The notes beneath the pieces were generated by a model. It was given only the letters and a program-made list of their open reading frames with translations, was not told the DNA's origin and searched no databases. Positions 58,771 through 64,000 of a stretch of DNA of 64,000 nucleotides are shown here, in pieces. Made by a program: the position numbers and the translations under genes. Source of the stretch: Rosistilla oblonga (GTDB lineage: Bacteria > Planctomycetota > Planctomycetia > Pirellulales > Pirellulaceae); contig NZ_CP036292.1 of NCBI RefSeq assembly GCF_007751715.1, forward strand, positions 3,224,001-3,288,000, written 5' to 3'. Numbering within the stretch: position 1 is the stretch's first letter; each line of letters begins with the position of its first letter.

Positions 58771-60342
58771 CTAAGAGGCTTTTTTTGCCTGCGGTTTGCG
58801 ATTTGCCGCGGGACGTTTTCGTACCCGCGCCGCAGGATCGTCGTCGGTCACTTCGTAAAGCGTTCGCAATCGCTGCAGCTCGTCATGCATCTGGGCCTGC
58901 ACCTCGGCGTAGTCCGGATTGCCGTAGACGCTTTTCAGTTCGTTAGGATCCTTTTCCAGATCGAACAGTTCCCAGTCGTCGATCGCTTTCCCTTGGTAGG
59001 CGTAGAAGTGGATCAGTTTGAATTTGCCGTTGGTCACGCCGTAGTGCCGGGCGACGTTGTGAGCACCGGGGTTTTCGTAATATTGGTAGTAGAACGATTT
59101 ACGCCAGTCGTCCGGCGTTTCCCCTTGCAACAGCGGCTTCAAGCTGCGGCCTTGCATGTCCGCAGGAATTTCAACGCCCGCCACGTCGAGAAAGGTCTCG
59201 GCAAAATCGAGGTTAGAGACGATGTCGTCGTTGGTCGTTCCCGGTTTGACTTTTCCTGGCCAACGGACCAACAGCGGCGTCTTCAGCGACTCCTCGTACA
59301 TCCAACGCTTGTCGTACCAGCCGTGCTCGCCGAGATACCAACCTTGGTCGGAGGAATAGATCACGATCGTGTTGTCGGCCAATCCGGTTTTGTCCAAATA
59401 ATCGAGGACCTCGCCGACGCCATCGTCGACACTTTTGACGCATCGCAAATAGTCTTTGACATAACGTTGGTACTTCCAACGAACGAGTTCTTCGGACGTC
59501 ATCGATTCGCGAGCTTTGCGGAACGCTTCGTTTTTAGGACCGTAAGCCGCATCCCAAACCTTGCGTTGTTCGGCATTCATCGTCCCGTAGCCCGACAGCT
59601 TTAGATCGTTGTCGTTTAAGTGTTCTTTGATCGTCATCGTCTGCCGCGATGCCGATGCGGTGCGGCCCGAATAATCGTCCCACATCGTCTCGGGTTCGGG
59701 GATCGTGACGTCATCCAACCAGTTGAGATATTTGGGGGCGGGCATCCAATTGCGATGCGGCGCCTTGTGTTGGTACATCAACATGAATGGCTTGTCGGCG
59801 TCGCGAGTCTCTTTCAACCATGCGAGCGTCTTGTCGGTGATGATCTCTGTCGTGTATCCGGTATGTCGCCGCGTGACAGGTTGGTTGTCGGGGCCGGCCG
59901 TGATCATCGGCGGGTTGTAATAGGGCCCCTGCCCTTTCAGCACGTCGTAATAGTCGAACCCTTGCGGCGTCGATTCGAGATGCCACTTGCCGACGATCGC
60001 CGTTTGGTAGCCAGCTTTCCGCAACATCTTGGGAAACGTCGGTTGATCGCCGTTGAAGGCGAACCCGTTTTGCAGGAACCCGTTGATGTGACTGTATTTG
60101 CCCGTTTGAATCACCGCCCGACTGGGACCGCAGATCGAATTGGTCACATAGCAGCGGTCGAACCGCATCCCTTCGTTTGCAATCCGGTCGAGGTGCGGCG
60201 TCGTGATCCGCGTCGGATCGTAAGCGCTTAACGCTTGTTCGCAGTGATCGTCGGTGAAGATGAACAGGATGTTCGGACGTTCGGCTGCGGTCAAACCCGC
60301 GGTCATGCAAAGGGTCGCCAGTAGCAAGTGGAATCGTCTCAT
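58771..60342 (-). CDS. Secreted arylsulfatase-type sulfatase
   Basis: 523 residues with a signal peptide ([19 protein letters not shown]). The N-terminal metal site is [10 protein letters not shown]. The active-site motif is CGPSR in [20 protein letters not shown]; its Cys would become formylglycine. Other motifs are [43 protein letters not shown], and a C-terminal [19 protein letters not shown]. The last 25 residues are basic ([16 protein letters not shown]). Such enzymes desulfate polysaccharides; the substrate cannot be told from this sequence alone. No formylglycine-generating enzyme is in the window. Confidence 0.95.
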   Translation of the reverse strand: MRRFHLLLATLCMTAGLTAAERPNILFIFTDDHCEQALSAYDPTRITTPHLDRIANEGMRFDRCYVTNSICGPSRAVIQTGKYSHINGFLQNGFAFNGDQPTFPKMLRKAGYQTAIVGKWHLESTPQGFDYYDVLKGQGPYYNPPMITAGPDNQPVTRRHTGYTTEIITDKTLAWLKETRDADKPFMLMYQHKAPHRNWMPAPKYLNWLDDVTIPEPETMWDDYSGRTASASRQTMTIKEHLNDNDLKLSGYGTMNAEQRKVWDAAYGPKNEAFRKARESMTSEELVRWKYQRYVKDYLRCVKSVDDGVGEVLDYLDKTGLADNTIVIYSSDQGWYLGEHGWYDKRWMYEESLKTPLLVRWPGKVKPGTTNDDIVSNLDFAETFLDVAGVEIPADMQGRSLKPLLQGETPDDWRKSFYYQYYENPGAHNVARHYGVTNGKFKLIHFYAYQGKAIDDWELFDLEKDPNELKSVYGNPDYAEVQAQMHDELQRLRTLYEVTDDDPAARVRKRPAANRKPQAKKAS

Positions 60343-60406
60343 GAGAGCTCCTGTGGTGATGGAAGTACGGAAGTCATATCGCTGGCATTATGGTCTGCAA
60401 GCCGCG

Positions 60407-63277
60407 TCAGTGGCGAACCTTTAATAGGATTGGCCACGTCGTCGGATTGCCTTTGACGATCGCCCGCAGGTGAAACAAGCGTTCGGTTTCGGGGACCCAC
60501 GGGGCTGCGGTGATGAAAAATTCGCGTTCGGTTTGCCCCGCCGGGATCATCAGCCCGTTGAGCCCAATGTTGTCGACGTAGACGCCGTGAGGCAAGTTGC
60601 GGCCCGAGTCGGCTTTGCCAAAGTCGATTCGGCCGGTGAAGTCGCCGCGTTGGGCCAGCAGCCGCGCGGTGATCGTCTCTCCCGGATGAATCACCAATTC
60701 GAACGGATGATAGGGATCGCGGCGGACCACCGCGGGGGCGTTATCGTTAGACGTGTCGGATTCGTTCTGGCTGTCGGAGGCCGCGGCGTCCCAAGTGATC
60801 GGCGCGTTCAAGTCGACTGGCATCAAGTGAACCATCAGCGAATCGTCGGCGACGATCTCCAGTTTTCCCAGCTCGCCGATCGGCGTTCGGACCTCGTCGT
60901 CACCGATCATCGCCGACGCGAACAATGTCACCGGTTCAGCATCAGCCGGCGGAGTGGTCGCCGTTGGCAACGCGGTGATCGTACCGATGGCTTCGATCTG
61001 TCCGGCTTGAATCGACAGCGGCATCGAGGCGACAAAACCGGCGGGAAGGTTTTCGATCCCGATTTGGATCGGCCCGTCAAAGCCGTCGTGGCGCACCGCG
61101 CGGACGACAAACTCGCCACCGGCACCGGGACGAATCTTCAGATCCTTGGAGACTATCGAAACGTCAAACCTCGGATTGGGCCTTCGCACCGTCAGGTCGT
61201 AACGGTAATCGTCGCCGCCAAAACGCCGCGCATCGCGGACGCGGATCAGATATTCGCCATCGGATGGCGCTGTAAAGGTGAGCCGCGAATCGCTGCCGGC
61301 CCGTCGTTGGGGATCGTCGTCGTTTTCGTAGAACACGGTAAACACGGGCAGCCCATTGGGCAGCGGTTCAGCCGACGGAGGCAGCGGCCGAACGATGTAA
61401 GCAGGTTCGCCCAGGGCATGTGATGTTGCGGTGGTTCCAAAATACGTGGTGCGGTTTCCTAAGCCAGGATAGACTTCGAAGCCGGAATCGGGGCCACGCG
61501 GATAGAGCCACAGTCGGACGACCTCGCCGCTGCTGTAGAGATATTCGTTCAGCTCCATCTCCTGCCAGTTGTGCAGGCGAAAGTCGCCGGTCTGCGTGCT
61601 GTTTTTGCCGCGGAAGGTAAAGTAGCTGTCGCGGACGGCTTGCAATTGCACGCGCCGGATCGCTTCCCCTTTTGCATCGAGGACTTCGATAAACGAATCC
61701 AACGGCGACTTCTGTTCCGCCGCGGCGATTTCGATCTGCAGCACGTCGCCCGCCGCCGCATGGACCTTAAAAAAGTCCGATTCGCCGTAGCCGTCGGCCG
61801 CCAAACGGATCACTCCGGAAGTCTTCGAGGGCCAGCCGATCGATTGTGCTTGCTTGGGCGAGTCGTTGGGTTCGGTCTCGCTTAGCGGTTCCGGTTCGGC
61901 TTCGGAGCCTGGCTTCGGCGCTTCGGCGGGGGCCGCCGGCTCGGTGTCATCTGTTTTGTCTTCGGGTTCGCTCGCCGGAAGCGGGAAGCGGTGCAGCCGG
62001 CCATCGGCGGTTGATGCCAGCAGGGTCTTACCGTCGTCGATAAACTGCAGTCCGGTCGCAGGCGTCGGCAGCGCCGGAAACTGGTGCGACAGCCGACACT
62101 CGTCGCGCTCCCAAACTTTGATCGAACCATCTTCGGCTGCGGTGCACAGCAGATCGCCAGCCGGATTGATCGCCAACGCGACGATCGGACGCTCGTGAGC
62201 AAACCGTGCGATCGCCAACGGGCTGACCTTGGCTTCGCTGTGACTGGCGAGATTCCAGACTCGGATTCGATTGTCCGCACCGGCGCCGATCACCTGCTTG
62301 CCATCAGGGGAAAAGCGGACGCAATATTGTTCGGCTAACGGTTGCCCCAGCGTGTCGAGCCGCTTGCCCGACGCGACGTTCCATAATTTGATCGTCTCGT
62401 CGCCGCTGGCGGTCGCCAACACCTGACCCGTGGGATCGAAGCGAACCGCGTAGATTGGGCCGTTGTGTCCATCGAGCGTCTTCGTCGGTTTGTCGCTATC
62501 GCGGTTCCAGATCCGAACGATTCGATCGTATCCGCCCGCCGCAATCGTTTGATTGTCGCGGGTGATGTCGACGGCATAGATCGTGTCGCTGGGCGTTTCC
62601 CAACGGTTGACGAACTTCGCTTGCTGCAGATCCCACAAACCAACCTGCCCCGCCACGCCGGTGATCCCGCTGGCGACAAGTAGGTACTTTTCATCGTGCG
62701 AAAATCGGACCGCATTGACTTTACCAGGCAACCCTTCGATCTGAGCGATCAATTGTTCGGAGCCCGCATCGACGATATCGACGCGGCCGAACTTAGCCAA
62801 TGCCAACTGGTTTTTACCCGCTGCGAAATCGATCGCATCGATCCGCTGCTCGCTTCCCGGAACAGGATCGACTTTGGGGAACATCGGCGCCATCGGCTCA
62901 GCCGTTGTAGGTTCGGCTCCCGGCGGCTTCGCTCCCTCGGCCAGCCACAGTTCGATGATTTCCAGATCTGCTTCGGACGGTTGTGGTTGGTCGGCTGGCG
63001 GCATCCGCGGTTCGGTTGTCCCACGCATCAGCGCCAACAACTGGCTCGCCGCTGGATCCCCGGGAACGATAAAGGGAGCGTCGCCGACGACTGCGGGAAA
63101 GTTATCCCAAACGTCCAACTGGACCTCGCCCGCTGCATCGCTTTCGTTGTGGCATGCGACGCAGTAGCTTTCGAGGATCGGGACGACTTCGCTGCGGAAA
63201 TCGATAGCTTCGTCGGCGATCGCCGCGACAGATGTCAGAAGCCAGCAGGACATAACAATCGAAACAGCCGGTCTCAT
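60407..63277 (-). CDS. Secreted cytochrome-c / WD40 / pre-peptidase-type protein
   Basis: 956 residues. A signal peptide (MRPAVSIVMSCWLLTSVAAIA) is followed by a cytochrome-c domain with C39-V-A-C42-H43 and RMPPADQPQPSEADLEIIELWLAEGAKPPG. A WD40 propeller runs from about 150 to 440 (IWNRDSDKPTKTLDGHNGPIYAVRFDPTG, IKLWNVASGKRLDTLGQPL, IRVWNLASH). A Pro/Glu-rich linker of about 40 residues then leads to beta domains like bacterial pre-peptidase C-terminal regions (SETEPNDSPKQAQSIG, EYLIRVRDARRFGGDDYRYDLTVR) from 470 to the end. It is a typical planctomycete exported heme protein of unknown substrate. Confidence 0.9.
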   Translation of the reverse strand: MRPAVSIVMSCWLLTSVAAIADEAIDFRSEVVPILESYCVACHNESDAAGEVQLDVWDNFPAVVGDAPFIVPGDPAASQLLALMRGTTEPRMPPADQPQPSEADLEIIELWLAEGAKPPGAEPTTAEPMAPMFPKVDPVPGSEQRIDAIDFAAGKNQLALAKFGRVDIVDAGSEQLIAQIEGLPGKVNAVRFSHDEKYLLVASGITGVAGQVGLWDLQQAKFVNRWETPSDTIYAVDITRDNQTIAAGGYDRIVRIWNRDSDKPTKTLDGHNGPIYAVRFDPTGQVLATASGDETIKLWNVASGKRLDTLGQPLAEQYCVRFSPDGKQVIGAGADNRIRVWNLASHSEAKVSPLAIARFAHERPIVALAINPAGDLLCTAAEDGSIKVWERDECRLSHQFPALPTPATGLQFIDDGKTLLASTADGRLHRFPLPASEPEDKTDDTEPAAPAEAPKPGSEAEPEPLSETEPNDSPKQAQSIGWPSKTSGVIRLAADGYGESDFFKVHAAAGDVLQIEIAAAEQKSPLDSFIEVLDAKGEAIRRVQLQAVRDSYFTFRGKNSTQTGDFRLHNWQEMELNEYLYSSGEVVRLWLYPRGPDSGFEVYPGLGNRTTYFGTTATSHALGEPAYIVRPLPPSAEPLPNGLPVFTVFYENDDDPQRRAGSDSRLTFTAPSDGEYLIRVRDARRFGGDDYRYDLTVRRPNPRFDVSIVSKDLKIRPGAGGEFVVRAVRHDGFDGPIQIGIENLPAGFVASMPLSIQAGQIEAIGTITALPTATTPPADAEPVTLFASAMIGDDEVRTPIGELGKLEIVADDSLMVHLMPVDLNAPITWDAAASDSQNESDTSNDNAPAVVRRDPYHPFELVIHPGETITARLLAQRGDFTGRIDFGKADSGRNLPHGVYVDNIGLNGLMIPAGQTEREFFITAAPWVPETERLFHLRAIVKGNPTTWPILLKVRH

Positions 63278-63413
63278 CTTGTGAGAACTCCTTCACGGGG
63301 ACGCGGTATAGGCGGGGAGAGGTCGATGGCCGAATTGGCCGAGGGAATCATCGGGGCGGGGTGGGATCCGACGCGTCGCCGCAGCAACGCGTCGGCAGAT
63401 CAAAGTTCAGGCG

Positions 63414-64000
63414 TTAGGGGAGCAGTCCCAAAGAAACCATCCAGTCCTGGCATCGCTGCGGCCACTGGGCGACGGGGTTTTTCGAGGGACGCATTCCGTA
63501 TCCGTGGCCACCCTTGTGATAAACGTGCAATTCGCAAGGGACGTTGTTCTGCTTCATCAGGATCAACAGCAGCGCCGCACCGATCGCTCGGTCGGCATCG
63601 TCGTAGCTGATCGCGACGAAAGTGGGAGGTGTTTCGGAATCGACAGTGACCTGCGGATCGAGTTGAGTTTTGTTTTTCGTGTCGACCAGATAGGCGGGAT
63701 AGATTGGGATCAGAAAGTCGGGGCGGCAGCTCAATTTGTCCGCTTCATCGATCGGCTCGTAAGTTGTGTCGCGGAAGTGGGTTCCCGCCATGACAGCCAA
63801 ATGGCCGCCTGCGGAGAAGCCGAGCATGCCGATGCGGTCGGGGTTGATCTTCCAGTCCTTTGCCTTGGATCGGACCAGGCGGACGGCCCGTTGAGCGTCT
63901 TTCAGCGGGATCGCATGTGGCGCGTCGGGATTGCGTCGCGGCACGCGGTACTTCAACAGGACCGCCGAAACACCGATCGAATTGAGCCACTCGCAGATCT
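63414..64000 (-). CDS. Alpha/beta-hydrolase esterase (partial, N-terminus off-window)
   Basis: The frame is open from the right edge to a stop at 63414, giving about 195 residues of the C-terminal part. The sequence starts ICEWLNSIGVSAVLLKYRVPRR, as in BD-FAE/dienelactone-hydrolase-like planctomycete esterases. The nucleophile elbow is GMLGFSAGGHLAV (GxSxG). The likely acid is the Asp in SYDDADRAIGA and the His in HKGGHGYG. So the catalytic triad is complete in this fragment. It probably removes acyl groups from plant or algal polysaccharides. The N-terminus and signal peptide, if any, lie beyond the window. Confidence 0.88.
   Translation of the reverse strand, partial: ICEWLNSIGVSAVLLKYRVPRRNPDAPHAIPLKDAQRAVRLVRSKAKDWKINPDRIGMLGFSAGGHLAVMAGTHFRDTTYEPIDEADKLSCRPDFLIPIYPAYLVDTKNKTQLDPQVTVDSETPPTFVAISYDDADRAIGAALLLILMKQNNVPCELHVYHKGGHGYGMRPSKNPVAQWPQRCQDWMVSLGLLP

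Overview
This 64 kb window is a piece of a planctomycete chromosome, most likely from the Pirellulales (Rhodopirellula/Rosistilla-like). The assignment rests on gene content. Several families are typical of that phylum: secreted cytochrome-c proteins carrying DUF1549/DUF1553, a DUF1501 Tat protein, a sulfatase, a DUF1080 protein, a DUF1559 prepilin-like protein with a small lipoprotein partner, a serine/threonine kinase fused to WD40 repeats, and a giant DUF11-repeat protein that begins with an LEPR-type motif (QLESRRLLA). I saw no rRNA, tRNA or CRISPR array.

Layout. 0-5 kb: the end of a secreted beta-propeller protein, a coiled-coil protein, two paralogous HD-GYP phosphodiesterase genes, and a PilZ-like gene that overlaps the second one (cyclic-di-GMP signalling). 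5-8 kb: two GTPase genes joined by an ATGA overlap. 8-11 kb: a three-copy hairpin repeat, an M19-dipeptidase-like Tat protein with several metal ligands replaced, and an HExxH lipoprotein. 11-17.5 kb: a minus-strand cbb3 oxidase operon, ccoNO (fused)-ccoQ-ccoP-ccoG-ccoH-safE. 18-21 kb: tilS, sixA and bioB. 21.8-23.3 kb: an IS200/RAYT-type transposase gene flanked by two arrays of double-hairpin REP units. 23-34.5 kb: housekeeping and planctomycete-specific genes, including queF/queE, DUF1501 and DUF1553 proteins, and a saccharopine dehydrogenase. 34.5-50 kb: an Hsp70-like protein, secreted proteins, the DUF11 protein, DUF1559 and the WD40 kinase. 50-56 kb: a compact stress locus with an HPt protein, CsbD-like, DUF883-like, holin-like, PRC-barrel and Dps genes. 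56-64 kb: secreted proteins, a ferredoxin-NADP reductase, a sulfatase, a cytochrome/WD40 protein and a partial esterase.

The most interesting regulatory signal is in the stress locus. Four -24/-12 (sigma-54-like) elements lie there within about 4.8 kb. Two of them form a divergent pair between a csbD-like gene and dps. This suggests that the envelope and DNA-protection genes form one RpoN-dependent regulon. A second signal is a promoter-like motif, TTGACA-N16-TAGG(T/G)T with an upstream TGC, shared by both HD-GYP genes and partly matched elsewhere. The REP/transposase block is a well-formed REPtron-like element. All functional statements come from reading the sequence and from knowledge of the families. 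No searches were run.
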